Shown here piece by piece: positions 33,336-42,555 of a DNA stretch of 64,000 nt (positions are counted from its first letter, which is position 1; each line of letters begins with the position of its first letter). Location: positions 5,606,001 to 5,670,000 of the forward strand of contig CP102274.1 of NCBI GenBank assembly GCA_025149285.1, read 5' to 3'. The stretch comes from Hungatella hathewayi. Lineage in GTDB: Bacteria; Bacillota; Clostridia; Lachnospirales; Lachnospiraceae. The notes beneath the pieces are model-generated. The model was not told the DNA's origin. It saw only the letters and a list, made by a program, of their open reading frames with translations, and did no database searches. The translations under genes and the position numbers were made by a program.

Positions 33336-35570
33336 TTATCTGCCGGCCGTCTGACTGCTCAGAAGCATTCCAAACGACTCTGCGGTCATGGGCCGGCCAA
33401 AGTAATACCCCTGTATGACATCGCAGCCCCGCGCCTTTAAATACTCGTACTGCTCTCTCGTCTCCACGCCCTCGGCGATGGTGCTCAGTTCCAGGGAATC
33501 CGCAAGACGTATGATACCATCCACGATCTTATTCCCCCGCTCATCTCCGATATTATCAACAAAGCTTTTATCAATCTTCAGCGTATCAAACGACATGTCA
33601 TTCAGCATCGCCATGGACGAATACCCTGTACCGAAATCGTCCAGTAATATACGGTAACCTGACTGATGCAGATGTCTGATGGCATCCAGAAGCCGGGGCT
33701 GGTTGTCAAAGAAGACGCTTTCCGTAATCTCGATTTCCACATTCCGGACATCCACCGCGGTCTCCGTCAGAATCAGGTTATATTTTTCCACGAAATTCAA
33801 ATCATACAGAAGCTTTCTCGACACATTGACAGATACCGGCACCACCTCGTATCCACGTTCTTCCCACTCCTTCTGCTGTTCACAGACCTGCCGGAACATG
33901 TAACGGTCCAGCTCGCTGATGAAACCGTTTTTCTCAAACAACGGAATAAATTCTCCCGGCGGAACGAGCCCGCCGTCAGGCCGTGCCCAGCGAACCAGGG
34001 CCTCTGCCCCTACGATCCGTCTGGACTCTGCATCATACTGGGGCTGGTAGTAAGCTTGAAACTCCCCATTCTCCAGCGCCCCCTTCATCTCGGCTTCAAT
34101 CCGCTTATCCCGGTAAATCTGTTCCTTTACCCGTTCATCATAGAACGCATAGTGAACGGCAAACTGCCCCTTCCGGCTCTTTCTGGCAATTCCGGCACAG
34201 TCCAGACAGAAATCCAGCGTAAGACCCTTATCACGAATCTGAAAGATTCCCAACGCCGGCACGATGGCCAGCTTGTTCTGAGGCCAGATGGAATACGACT
34301 GAAGGCGGCTGCACAGTTCCTCCAGGCGCCGGCACAGCACATCGTGATCGCGGCTGTCTGCCAGGGCCACAAACATATCCGCAGACTGATGGGCAAAAAT
34401 CTCCTCACTGCCGCACCATTCCCCCAGAACTCCATGGATATACCGGATCAGATGATTCCCCTCCTCGTATCCCAGAAGTTCGTTGATAAACTTAAAATCG
34501 TCTATATCCAGACTGATGAGGGACCAGCTTCCCACCTCTGCCCGGCGGATCTTTTTCTCCGCCTCAACCTGGAATTTTGCGAAGGAGTAACCGCCGGTGA
34601 TCTCATCCGTGTACAGGCTGTGCATCAGCTCGGCCTTTCTCCGCTTCTGATCCTTCAGAATATAGATCAGAATCCCCGCGAAGATCAGCACCATAAACGC
34701 CCCCAGCAGGTAGGTCCGTCCCAGCACTGCATTCATTTTGCTGTCCAGCACACTGGCCGGAGCCACGGTGAGCAGATACCAGTTATTGATGGGCAGCGGC
34801 CGGTAATACATGTATTTCATGCCATGGTTTTCTATCCGGATGCAGCCCTCCTGTCTTAAGTCAAAATCCGCCTTCATGGCGGCGGCCGCCTCCGAATTCT
34901 GGCTGTCCACCTCCTCGATTGCGTCGAAGATATTCTGAAGATCGGGATAGCTGTACGGATTAACAGAATCTACGATACAGTTTCCGTCTGTATTTACAAT
35001 ATATGTATATCCCCGCCCTTCAAAAGAGGACACCTCCAGCTGCTTGCGCATCTCATTCAGATTATACGTTCCGAACAGTACGCCGGTCACCTGATCCTCA
35101 TGGTACACAGGGACTGCATAAACATGAATCTTTTCATTCCCTTCCCTGTCCCGGAGAGGATCGGACACGCATTTCTCCCCCTCCATCGCCTTTTTGTAAT
35201 AAGGACGGTCTGATAAATCCATCTGCACATGATCCGTTGTATACGTCTTCCCGTCTGCTGAGATAATCCCCATCCGTTTGAAATCATTCTCCATGGCGGT
35301 GGCGGCCAGCATGGAGGCAGCCTCCTCATAATCCTCCGCCGGATAGAAGCTGACGCGGCGTGAAACCTCCGTCAGCAGTTCCAGTTTCGCATTGATCTCT
35401 TTTTCCAGAATATTCTCTCCCTGAGTGGATACCTCCTCCAGAGATGAGATGATCTCATTCTGAAAATCGTTTTTCAGAGTTCTCGCATATAACAGCCACG
35501 ACACGGCCAATAATATCAGAATCAGCAGACCGAGGATAATCTCCCGGTATTTCGCGAAAATATTTCTCAT
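33336..35570 (-). CDS. c-di-GMP phosphodiesterase: dCache sensor, degenerate GGDEF, EAL
   Basis: A 744-residue membrane protein. Helix 1 (about 8-28) and helix 2 (about 275-295) flank an extracytoplasmic ligand domain of the double-Cache type (YTTDHVQMDLSDRPYYKKAMEGE). Then comes a GGDEF-like domain (about 310-470) in which the active-site loop reads SADMF, so no cyclase activity is expected. A complete EAL domain (about 480-735) follows: AEALVRWARPDG with the signature and IDDFGTGYSSM-type LDDFGTGYSSMAML. It should break down c-di-GMP in response to an outside signal. The ATG at 35570 follows AAGGAAGGGG; an earlier start at 35618 has no ribosome site. Confidence 0.9.
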   Translation of the reverse strand: MRNIFAKYREIILGLLILILLAVSWLLYARTLKNDFQNEIISSLEEVSTQGENILEKEINAKLELLTEVSRRVSFYPAEDYEEAASMLAATAMENDFKRMGIISADGKTYTTDHVQMDLSDRPYYKKAMEGEKCVSDPLRDREGNEKIHVYAVPVYHEDQVTGVLFGTYNLNEMRKQLEVSSFEGRGYTYIVNTDGNCIVDSVNPYSYPDLQNIFDAIEEVDSQNSEAAAAMKADFDLRQEGCIRIENHGMKYMYYRPLPINNWYLLTVAPASVLDSKMNAVLGRTYLLGAFMVLIFAGILIYILKDQKRRKAELMHSLYTDEITGGYSFAKFQVEAEKKIRRAEVGSWSLISLDIDDFKFINELLGYEEGNHLIRYIHGVLGEWCGSEEIFAHQSADMFVALADSRDHDVLCRRLEELCSRLQSYSIWPQNKLAIVPALGIFQIRDKGLTLDFCLDCAGIARKSRKGQFAVHYAFYDERVKEQIYRDKRIEAEMKGALENGEFQAYYQPQYDAESRRIVGAEALVRWARPDGGLVPPGEFIPLFEKNGFISELDRYMFRQVCEQQKEWEERGYEVVPVSVNVSRKLLYDLNFVEKYNLILTETAVDVRNVEIEITESVFFDNQPRLLDAIRHLHQSGYRILLDDFGTGYSSMAMLNDMSFDTLKIDKSFVDNIGDERGNKIVDGIIRLADSLELSTIAEGVETREQYEYLKARGCDVIQGYYFGRPMTAESFGMLLSSQTAGR

Positions 35571-35721
35571 ACCCCTTCCTTTCCCGCCTGTGACGCTGTA
35601 CTCGATAACAGGCGGCATCTCATTTTATTGTACATGAAAGAAAAAGGGTACGTCAACTGTCACTTGCTTTTTAGCGCCGAAAAACCGTTCTTTGCCGGTC
35701 CGTGCTGTAGATTATTCTGCC

Positions 35722-37761
35722 TCAGTGAGGCAGCGTGCCGCTGTTTTCGTTCTCCCGGGGCAGACTGGTATAATAGGCGGAAAAGATATGGCAAAGCTCC
35801 AGTTTGCCGGACAGCTCCAGTTTGCGCAGTATATTGGACTGCTGGTTGGCAATCGTCTTGTTTTTGGAGTGGAGCGTTATCTCTCTCCCCAGCATCTGGT
35901 CCAGAACAGCCCGTTCAGCGGGAGACAGTACCTCCAGTATCAGACTGCATATGAGCAAAGCCTGCGGCGTTATTCCTGAATACGTCGTCCGAATGGTGGG
36001 GATGAGCATGGAGAACTGATTTTTTAGTACGTAGCCGGAAGCAAATGCCCGGCGGCAGGCGTCCAGTATAATTTCCGGCTGGTCAAATGAGGTTAGAATA
36101 ATAATGCGGGCATTTGTCTCGATCCGTATGGTGCGGGCAGTCTCCACGCCGTCCATCCAGGTAGATTCCAGGTTCAGATCCATAAGGACAAGATCAGGAG
36201 AATCAGTAAGCGCGGCCGGAAGGGCGCCTTTTTTGCTGCTGCACAGGGAACATACATCGAAATCGGCTTCTTTTCCCAGTGTCTGCTGAATCAGATACAG
36301 AAAATCTTTGTCATCGTCTACCACCATGATTTTTTTTTTTTCACGAGATGCTCCTTTCTGCGGGTTTACGTACGGAAAATACAGGGAAAAGCAGCTCCCC
36401 TCTCCTGCGGCCGAGTCAGCCTGCAGTCTTCCGGAGTGGGCACACATGACATTCCAGCAGTAATACAGGCCAAGCCCCATATTGTGGTTGTTATTCTTGG
36501 TCGTGTAAAACGGTTCTGATATCCGTTTCAAATCGTCTTTTTCGATCCCGCATCCATTATCACGGACCGTAATGACAGCCTGCCGTCTGTTCTTCTGGCA
36601 ATGGTATGAAAGCTTAATGAGCCCCTCCTCCTTAATCGATTCAGCGGCATTCCAGATCAGATTGCGAAGCACCTCTGCCAGATGAACAGGATCACAGAAA
36701 AGCGGATCCATATCACAGGTGCATATCTGAATCTGTTTGCCTTCCGGCAGCATGAGTTCCTGTTTTAAATCCTCAAAAATCTGTGCGATATCGCAGAACT
36801 GCTGTTTTAAAACAATCCTATCTGAATACATCTGCGTCCGTGCGACGAAGCTTTCCAGGTGAGCAACCGACTGCTCAATGATGTCCAATTCCTTCATCCG
36901 GACCTGCTCCTGCCGGAGCAGGCCGGTACACCATGAGATTTTAGCAAGATCATTTTTCAGGGCATGTCCCACATAATGGGCATTTTTCTGAAGCAGTTTT
37001 TCATCGGAACTCCAGTTATACTGTTCACCCCGAATGCGGAGTCCCCAGATTCCGCTGTGAAACGCATGGTACACAATAAAAAGCAGGATCACGACGATTA
37101 TAATCAGGTTGATCTGCCACGCCTTTGAAAATCCCCCCAGTCCCAGCGCATGATACGGAAATCCGGCAATAAGCCAGCACCATAATGGAAGCAGCACGCT
37201 CGCAGTTACCAGCATGCGCTGGTTATAGTTTGCGCTGAGCCGTTCCTCCCGCAGCGTTTTTAATAAGATCGAGGTCAGAATGATACCGTATAACCAGTTG
37301 TAAGCCGCAGTACTCAGACAAAATGAGACCTTACTCTGGTAATACAGGGTCTGCGTACATGGAAAGATAAGAATCATCACCACTGCCAGGGCGAAACTGG
37401 CTGCCTGCTTCTTTCGAAAAGCAGAGGGATTTTTTACATCTTCGTGGGAAAAATACAGGGCACAGATCAGACCGCACGGCAGGGAAAAGAAATAAAATAC
37501 CCCGCTCATGACAGAATAGAGCCAGTCCGGTATCGCATGCGCGGCCGGCGAATGGATCAGTCCTGCCAGTTCATAATACAAAAATTCTTTAAATGTGCCG
37601 ATACCGCATAAAAATCCGGTAGCAAAGCACCATTGATTGATCTTATTTCCAGGATTGGCAGCAAGGATCAGAAAAAATACCAGCCAGATTAAAAGAGTAA
37701 ATACCAATAAGTATAATCCATGTATGCCCTCCTGTGAGACGCGCAACAGCAATTCCTTCAT
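35722..37761 (-). CDS. Membrane sensor kinase fused to a LuxR-type response regulator across an A12 tract
   Basis: A 679-residue one-piece two-component system. About seven membrane helices (residues 10-235) precede a kinase region with His266 in VGHALKND. An ATPase domain follows, with N-box NLIWNAAESIKEEG and G-boxes DNGCGI and GLGLYYCW. A receiver domain begins near 473 (KKIMVVDDDKDF, phospho-Asp in LVLMDLNL). A LuxR-type helix-turn-helix lies near 610-665 (LSPAERAVLDQM to ILRKLELSGKLEL). A membrane-bound protein with a DNA-binding end is unusual. The join is a run of 12 A preceded by AAAGGAG and an out-of-frame GTG, suggesting two ancestral genes. Confidence 0.85.
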   Translation of the reverse strand: MKELLLRVSQEGIHGLYLLVFTLLIWLVFFLILAANPGNKINQWCFATGFLCGIGTFKEFLYYELAGLIHSPAAHAIPDWLYSVMSGVFYFFSLPCGLICALYFSHEDVKNPSAFRKKQAASFALAVVMILIFPCTQTLYYQSKVSFCLSTAAYNWLYGIILTSILLKTLREERLSANYNQRMLVTASVLLPLWCWLIAGFPYHALGLGGFSKAWQINLIIIVVILLFIVYHAFHSGIWGLRIRGEQYNWSSDEKLLQKNAHYVGHALKNDLAKISWCTGLLRQEQVRMKELDIIEQSVAHLESFVARTQMYSDRIVLKQQFCDIAQIFEDLKQELMLPEGKQIQICTCDMDPLFCDPVHLAEVLRNLIWNAAESIKEEGLIKLSYHCQKNRRQAVITVRDNGCGIEKDDLKRISEPFYTTKNNNHNMGLGLYYCWNVMCAHSGRLQADSAAGEGSCFSLYFPYVNPQKGASREKKKIMVVDDDKDFLYLIQQTLGKEADFDVCSLCSSKKGALPAALTDSPDLVLMDLNLESTWMDGVETARTIRIETNARIIILTSFDQPEIILDACRRAFASGYVLKNQFSMLIPTIRTTYSGITPQALLICSLILEVLSPAERAVLDQMLGREITLHSKNKTIANQQSNILRKLELSGKLELCHIFSAYYTSLPRENENSGTLPH
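36330..36341 (-). repeat. A12 homopolymer at the kinase/receiver junction
   Basis: Twelve A in the coding sense. AAAGGAG (36357-36351), a six-base spacer and GTG (36344-36342) come just before it, forming a complete translation start that is one base out of frame with the receiver. With 13 or 10 A the GTG would open a response regulator starting MKKKKIMVVDDD (13 A), 207 residues long, and the kinase would stop soon after. With 12 A the proteins are fused. Confidence 0.85.
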
Positions 37762-38034
37762 AAGCGTAGTTCCTGCCTTCTTCTTTCATTGACATCTGAT
37801 GCTGTAATACCGGATCTCCGGCGCAGTGACCGCCATAAAGACTGCCTCCGGTCCGCTAAGTATAATTTATCATACTTTAAACTTTCTAACAACTGCATAT
37901 CATGTTCAACCAGGAAGTAGAACTTCCCAAATATTATGGGAATTTTTCAAATATACCGGCTGCACTGCTATAATTTTTTTAAAAAATTACCGGTTCTGTT
38001 CCGGCTTATGAATAAACCGAAGACAAATTTAGGC

Positions 38035-38063
38035 TTGACTCTGCACAATGTTCCTGCTATAGT
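38035..38063 (+). promoter_or_regulatory. Sigma-A promoter of the PadR operon
   Basis: TTGACT (38035-38040) and TATAGT (38058-38063) are separated by 17 bases. The rest of the 348-base gap 37762-38109 holds a minus-strand promoter-like pair for the kinase (TTGTTA-17-TAAATT) and an AT-rich palindrome near 37970, with no gene. Confidence 0.8.
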
Positions 38064-38073
38064 ATCATTAAGT

Positions 38074-38094
38074 TATATATCGTTTTGATATATA
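38074..38094 (+). promoter_or_regulatory. Candidate PadR operator
   Basis: TATATATC (38074-38081) and GATATATA (38087-38094) form an inverted repeat with a five-base spacer, between the -10 box and the ribosome site. Its place and symmetry fit an autoregulatory PadR site. Confidence 0.6.
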
Positions 38095-38109
38095 TCAGGA
38101 GGTAATATT

Positions 38110-38634
38110 ATGTTGGAATACATTATTCTCGGTTTTCTGATGCGCCGAAAAGCCACCGGCTATGATCTGAAGCAGTATATGGCCGAAAGCACTTCCTATT
38201 TTTTTGACGCAAGCTACGGAAGCATTTATCCGGCGTTAAAAAGGCTGGAGGAAAAGAAGTTCCTGTGTTCTGAGGAACAGGTAACAGGCGGAAAGTTCAA
38301 AAAGTTATATTCCGTTACCGGGGAAGGACGGAAACATTTTCTCGAATGGCTGAAACAGCCGGTCCACTTCTCAAAAACCCGCCTTGATCATCTCGTTCCG
38401 TTCTTTTTTTATGACTGCTTAGACGCTGAGACGGCAGGACGGAACTTAACGCAGTTTATCGAAGAAGCTTCATCAGGACTCGGGGAGCTGAGGGCCCAGC
38501 AGCGCGAACTGGATTCCAGCTGCCCGGAATGCCGCCATACGTACCACTATTCCGTGCTCGTCTACGGAATCCGCTACTATGAGATGCTGATCGGCTGGTG
38601 TATGGAGCTTGCCAGCCAGACACCAAAACCATAA
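38110..38634 (+). CDS. PadR family transcriptional regulator
   Basis: A 174-residue regulator. The winged helix (about residues 1-80) has the PadR signature ILGFLMRRKATGYDLKQYM, then SYGSIYPALKRLEEKKFL and KLYSVTGEGRKHFLEWL. The C-terminal half (about 95-170) is a coiled helix pair (AQQRELDSSC) of the Vir_act_alpha_C type used for dimerisation. AGGAGG lies upstream. It is the first gene of a unit with two flavodoxin-like genes, starting a few bases before its stop, so it probably represses them and itself. Confidence 0.92.
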   Translation: MLEYIILGFLMRRKATGYDLKQYMAESTSYFFDASYGSIYPALKRLEEKKFLCSEEQVTGGKFKKLYSVTGEGRKHFLEWLKQPVHFSKTRLDHLVPFFFYDCLDAETAGRNLTQFIEEASSGLGELRAQQRELDSSCPECRHTYHYSVLVYGIRYYEMLIGWCMELASQTPKP

Positions 38635-38647
38635 GGAGGCCCCTTCT

Positions 38648-39178
38648 GTGAAAACAATCATCCATGATTTAGACCCCGCCGCTTTTGAAGAGCTGTTTCC
38701 CGAAACCGCACTTTTGACAAGACTCGGAACCTCAGAGCCGCCTGCCGTCATTCTCTCCCCCATGTATCCGGCCCGCCCCTGCATCGGCTGTTTTGGCTGC
38801 TGGATCAAGACTCCCGGCAGCTGCGTGCTTCCTGATTCCTATCAGGAGATGGGGAAGCTTCTGTCCAGGACCAGCGAGCTCATCCTTATCAGCCGCTGCT
38901 GTTATGGCAGTTACAGCCCCCATGTTAAAAATGTGCTGGACCGCAGCATCGGCTATCTTCAGCCGTTTTTCCGCATCATCGGCGGAGAGATGCACCACGT
39001 CATGCGATACGGCAACCAGATGGCAGTTACGGCACATTTCTATGGAGACTCCATCACAAAGCAGGAAGAAGAGACCGCGAACCGCATGGTAAAGGCCAAC
39101 GCCGTCAATCTCGGAGCCTCCGGCTTCACCGTACATTTTTATCAGACACCGGAACAGATAAGGGGGAATATGACATGA
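38648..39178 (+). CDS. Flavodoxin-like NAD(P)H-dependent reductase with Cys cluster
   Basis: A 176-residue protein resembling NADPH-dependent FMN reductase family members. Near residue 52 it has PCIGCFGCWIKTPGSC, four closely spaced Cys often seen in the iron-sulfur flavoprotein-like branch. RCCYGSYSPHVKNVLDRS, near 95, is the FMN-ring loop. The usual N-terminal GSPRxxGNS phosphate loop is not evident. The start is a GTG at 38648 with AAGGAGG ten bases upstream. Its end overlaps the next gene's start by four bases (ATGA), so the two are translationally coupled and may form a complex. The substrate is unknown. Confidence 0.72.
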   Translation: MKTIIHDLDPAAFEELFPETALLTRLGTSEPPAVILSPMYPARPCIGCFGCWIKTPGSCVLPDSYQEMGKLLSRTSELILISRCCYGSYSPHVKNVLDRSIGYLQPFFRIIGGEMHHVMRYGNQMAVTAHFYGDSITKQEEETANRMVKANAVNLGASGFTVHFYQTPEQIRGNMT

Positions 39179-39855
39179 AAGGTATTTTAATAAACGGCAG
39201 TCCCAAGAGAAACGGCAGCGCTTCCGGTGTACTGCTGGACGATTTAAGGTCTTTACTCGCTCCCGATACAGAGACCGCCGTCATGGCCGTCACCGCCGCC
39301 CATCCGGCTGCTTCCCCGGCTTATACCGGCATGCACTGGGAGCCCTCCCCCGAGGAGCAGAAAAAGCTTGGCGGCTTAAGCTTCCTTGTCCTCTCCTTTC
39401 CGCTCTATGTGGACGGTATACCGTCCCACCTGCTTTCCTTTTTAACGGAGCTGGAACGGTGGCAGAATCAAAGCAGGCTTCTGGAAGGCGACAAACCACT
39501 GGCCGTATATGCTGCTGTCAACTGCGGATTTTATGAGGGAAAGCAGGCTGCCATTGCCCTTCGTATTGTGGAGAACTGGTGCGTACGCTGCGGATTTGAA
39601 TATAAACAGGGTATTGGATGCGGCGCCGGGGGCATGCTGGCCCATTTAAAAGGCGTCCCCCTGGCAAAGGGGCCGAAAAAACCGTTGGGCGCTGCCCTGA
39701 CAGATATGGCCGCAAACATCGAGCGCCTTGAAAAGGGGAATGATCGCTTCTTCTCCCTCTCCATTCCCCGCCCGCTCTACATAGCCGCCGCTCATATCGG
39801 CTGGAGGAAGCAGGGCCGCGAAAATGGTCTGACTGTAAAAGAACTGAAATCGTAA
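39175..39855 (+). CDS. Flavodoxin-like NADPH-dependent FMN reductase
   Basis: A 226-residue protein. The N-terminal GILINGSPKRNGSASGVLL is the FMN-phosphate loop. LSFLVLSFPLYVDGIPSHLLSFL near residue 80 contains the flavin-ring contact. A Cys-containing middle (WCVRCGFEYKQGIGCGAGG) and a basic C-terminus follow. It overlaps the preceding flavoprotein gene by four bases, so the pair may form a heteromer, the first having the Cys cluster and this one the intact phosphate loop. Expression probably depends on the PadR regulator. Confidence 0.75.
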   Translation: MKGILINGSPKRNGSASGVLLDDLRSLLAPDTETAVMAVTAAHPAASPAYTGMHWEPSPEEQKKLGGLSFLVLSFPLYVDGIPSHLLSFLTELERWQNQSRLLEGDKPLAVYAAVNCGFYEGKQAAIALRIVENWCVRCGFEYKQGIGCGAGGMLAHLKGVPLAKGPKKPLGAALTDMAANIERLEKGNDRFFSLSIPRPLYIAAAHIGWRKQGRENGLTVKELKS

Positions 39856-39860
39856 TGTGA

Positions 39861-39908
39861 AAAACTCCCCTGCCGTTTGAATGGAATCCATTCCGACAGG
39901 GGAGTTTT
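39861..39908. terminator. Bidirectional terminator between the PadR operon and the GH3 operon
   Basis: AAAACTCCCCTG (39861-39872) pairs with CAGGGGAGTTTT (39897-39908); an inner GAATGG/CCATTC helix adds stability. Both transcripts converge here. Confidence 0.9.
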
Positions 39909-39964
39909 CTATTGCAGCTTTCCTTCCCCGGAGACCGGGAGTGCAGGAAAAAGACTGGTTCTGA

Positions 39965-41662
39965 TTAAATTCTGGTATCCCAGCGGCCGCAGAATACCGT
40001 TTCATTGTATCTGCCCTTAAACGGTGATTTTCCGGTCATTTTATCGATGGCGGCAGAGACCGCTTCCTCCGAATTTAAGTAAGCGTTGATGTACGTCTTT
40101 GCCATCGGCACATCGATCAGGTGATTCGTAAAGTTCAGAGAAAGGAAGACAGTGGGCAGTTCTGATACGTACCACGGCTGATCCGCGGGCTGCGCCCATT
40201 TTACACGCATGGTATTGTACTGTGCAAATCCCGATACGTTAAGTACCACCAGGCACACATCGTACGTTTTACGGAGGTCTTCCATCTTTCCTTTCACGGC
40301 CGGTGTCTCACCGTCCACTGTAAATCCTGCTTCCGTAAGCTTTCTTATGACCATCTCCTTCACAGGCGCGCTGTCGTCCGACTGCAGCTTACCCGCGACC
40401 ACCGTTCCCTCTCCGCCGATAAATACCAGCTTCACTCTCTGATACTTCTCCAGTGTCAGGGGAAGGTAATGCTTCGTGTCTTTTACAAGTGTAATAAACT
40501 TGTCGGCCTGTTTTGCCGCAGATTCCCGAAACTCACGGCAGCCGATCACCGATAACTGCTCTCTGGGAGGCATCAGACGGCCTTCTGCCTGCAGCTTATG
40601 AAGCTTCAGCGCGGCCTTGATTCCGAGAATCCGGTGAAGCGCATCGTTCAGCCTCTCCTCTGTAATCACGCCGTTTCTGTAGCCCTCCATCATATAGCCA
40701 AAGTCCTCGTCCATGTCATTGAAGAACAGGAACATGTCACAGCCCGCGGCAATTGCCCGCGGAACCTGATCCCGCCGCGGCATGGCGGCAAACATGCCGA
40801 TCATATGAGAGGCGTCAGTCACCACCATACCGTTGAATCCCAGGCGTCCTTTTAATAAATCCGTAATCAGCTCCGGGGACAGGGTTGCCGGCAGAATGTC
40901 TTCATCCGCAGTATCCGGCCTCAGCTTTCTCGTATAGGCGGGGAGTGCAATATGTCCCGCCATAATGGTCATGACCCCATCATCGATCAGTTCTTTGTAT
41001 ACTTTCCCGAAGGTATTGTCCCATTCCTCACAGGTCATGTCATTGACGCCCATGAGAAGATGCTGGTCATTCTCCTCGGTTCCGTCTCCCGGGAAATGCT
41101 TCATGCAGGTAGCCATATTCTGAGTTCTGGTTCCCCGGAAAAATGATTTTGCATAACGAATCGTATCCTCCGGGCTGTTGTTGAAGGCTCTGCACTGGAC
41201 AATGGTATTTCTCCAGTTGTAGAGCAGATCCACAACCGGCGCAAAATTCCAGTTGCACCCGATAGCCGCGCTCTCCGCGGCTCCGATCCTTGCCACCTCA
41301 TAGGCGGTCTCCTCATCGTCCGCTGCTGCCGTCGCTGCCCCGCAGGCCACTGCGGTACCGCCGCCTACGCCTCCGTTTCCGCCTGCCTCACAGTTAGAGG
41401 CAATGAGCAGCGGAATCCTGGAATGTTCCTGGAGAATCCGGTTCTGCTCATACAATTCATCCGGCGAGGTATTGTGATAACGAATCGCTCCTACGTGATA
41501 GTTCTTTACCACGTTCTCCAGATCTTCCGGTTTTCTGGAGGTCACCATATTGACAAACAGCTGGCCGATTTTTTCTTCATCCGTCATGGATGCGATGGTG
41601 TCTTCCACCCACCTGATTTCTTCATCCTTAAGGTAATAAGGTTTTTCTCTTAAATTAACCAT
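39965..41662 (-). CDS. Glycoside hydrolase family 3 protein
   Basis: A 565-residue cytosolic enzyme. The GH3 barrel (about residues 1-345) has CMKHFPGDGTEENDQHLL near 155, the NagZ-like KHFPG...DxH motif, and NGMVVTDASHMIGM with the nucleophile Asp near 245. A second alpha/beta domain (about 385-560) follows. These suggest a beta-N-acetylhexosaminidase or phosphorylase, but activity on other beta-glycosides is possible. The ATG at 41662 follows AAAAGGAG and overlaps the HAD gene end. The operon GPH-HAD-GH3 and the divergent AraC gene suggest uptake and intracellular cleavage of an imported glycoside. Confidence 0.85.
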   Translation of the reverse strand: MVNLREKPYYLKDEEIRWVEDTIASMTDEEKIGQLFVNMVTSRKPEDLENVVKNYHVGAIRYHNTSPDELYEQNRILQEHSRIPLLIASNCEAGGNGGVGGGTAVACGAATAAADDEETAYEVARIGAAESAAIGCNWNFAPVVDLLYNWRNTIVQCRAFNNSPEDTIRYAKSFFRGTRTQNMATCMKHFPGDGTEENDQHLLMGVNDMTCEEWDNTFGKVYKELIDDGVMTIMAGHIALPAYTRKLRPDTADEDILPATLSPELITDLLKGRLGFNGMVVTDASHMIGMFAAMPRRDQVPRAIAAGCDMFLFFNDMDEDFGYMMEGYRNGVITEERLNDALHRILGIKAALKLHKLQAEGRLMPPREQLSVIGCREFRESAAKQADKFITLVKDTKHYLPLTLEKYQRVKLVFIGGEGTVVAGKLQSDDSAPVKEMVIRKLTEAGFTVDGETPAVKGKMEDLRKTYDVCLVVLNVSGFAQYNTMRVKWAQPADQPWYVSELPTVFLSLNFTNHLIDVPMAKTYINAYLNSEEAVSAAIDKMTGKSPFKGRYNETVFCGRWDTRI

Positions 41663-42515
41663 TGTTCTCTCCTTTTCCCAAATTCTTCTCAAAATCCGCA
41701 ATACACCGTTCCTCGTACGCCCCCCGGTACCTGTCATTCTGAAAACGCTCCAGCGCCTCTTTTCGGAACTGTTTCCAGGACAGTGCCTCCTTCTTAACCA
41801 GAATCGGATAGAAGCAGACGCCGTTCTGCAGAGCCGCCTGATGATCTCCGGGCGCATCTCCTATCATCAGAACGTGGTCCTTCTCGTAACCGGCCTCCAG
41901 AAGGCGGCCGATGCAGTATGCTTTGGAGCCCTCCGTCTGTGTCAGCACAACATCCGTTAAGGAAAGAAGCCCGCACCGCTCCCATTCCTCCACCACGGCC
42001 TGTTTATTGGCGGAAGAAACAATGGCAATATCGGCTTTTTCATGAGCCGCCCGGATTCCCTGCGCCACGCCGTCATACGGCTTTTTCACGTCCTCCGGAA
42101 GTCTTTCGATAGCTTCGTTTACCGCCTTTGACCAGGACAGGGCCTTCTGAAAACACACACTGGATTCGTTCTTCTCCATCTTTGACAAGGCCTCGCCCGA
42201 CAGCTCCGGCGCCGTCTCACACCAACGGACAAACGCATCGATCCCATCGATGGGCCGGTATGCTTCGGAGGCCTCCCGGAGTACGATGGCCAATGCCTTA
42301 AACCGGTTGATTCCGCGGGTCATGGAATAGAGATTCACCTCATTCCATCGCTTTAGGAGCGCCTCTTCCCACGGCTCCAGCCCCCACTCCTTTACCATAC
42401 AGGGGCCAAAGCATTTAAAATGTTTGATATCCATCGTATCCATGGCACAGCCGTCCGAATCGATGCAGATCAGATACTCCTGTTTTTTCTGAAAGTTCTC
42501 AAATACATCTCCCAT
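41655..42515 (-). CDS. HAD superfamily hydrolase
   Basis: A 286-residue phosphatase-like protein. Motif I is ICIDSDGCAMDTMD near residue 16 (nucleophile Asp and acid Asp). The insertion domain is helical. Motif II lies in AIVSSANKQAVVEEW, motif III is Lys within QTEGSK, and motif IV is HVLMIGDAPGDHQAA. The call is a small-molecule or sugar phosphatase; the substrate is unknown. The ATG at 42515 follows GGTGAGG. It sits between the symporter and GH3 genes and overlaps GH3 by eight bases, so it is part of the same catabolic unit. Confidence 0.85.
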   Translation of the reverse strand: MGDVFENFQKKQEYLICIDSDGCAMDTMDIKHFKCFGPCMVKEWGLEPWEEALLKRWNEVNLYSMTRGINRFKALAIVLREASEAYRPIDGIDAFVRWCETAPELSGEALSKMEKNESSVCFQKALSWSKAVNEAIERLPEDVKKPYDGVAQGIRAAHEKADIAIVSSANKQAVVEEWERCGLLSLTDVVLTQTEGSKAYCIGRLLEAGYEKDHVLMIGDAPGDHQAALQNGVCFYPILVKKEALSWKQFRKEALERFQNDRYRGAYEERCIADFEKNLGKGENNG

Positions 42516-42555
42516 TGTTTCCTCACCTTTCCTTACCGTTATATGGTTCCTCTCT

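Noticed and set aside
33666..34859. A 397-codon + strand open frame opposite the EAL/GGDEF gene
   Set aside because: The minus strand encodes conserved Cache, GGDEF-like and EAL domains; this frame has no family resemblance and is a shadow.
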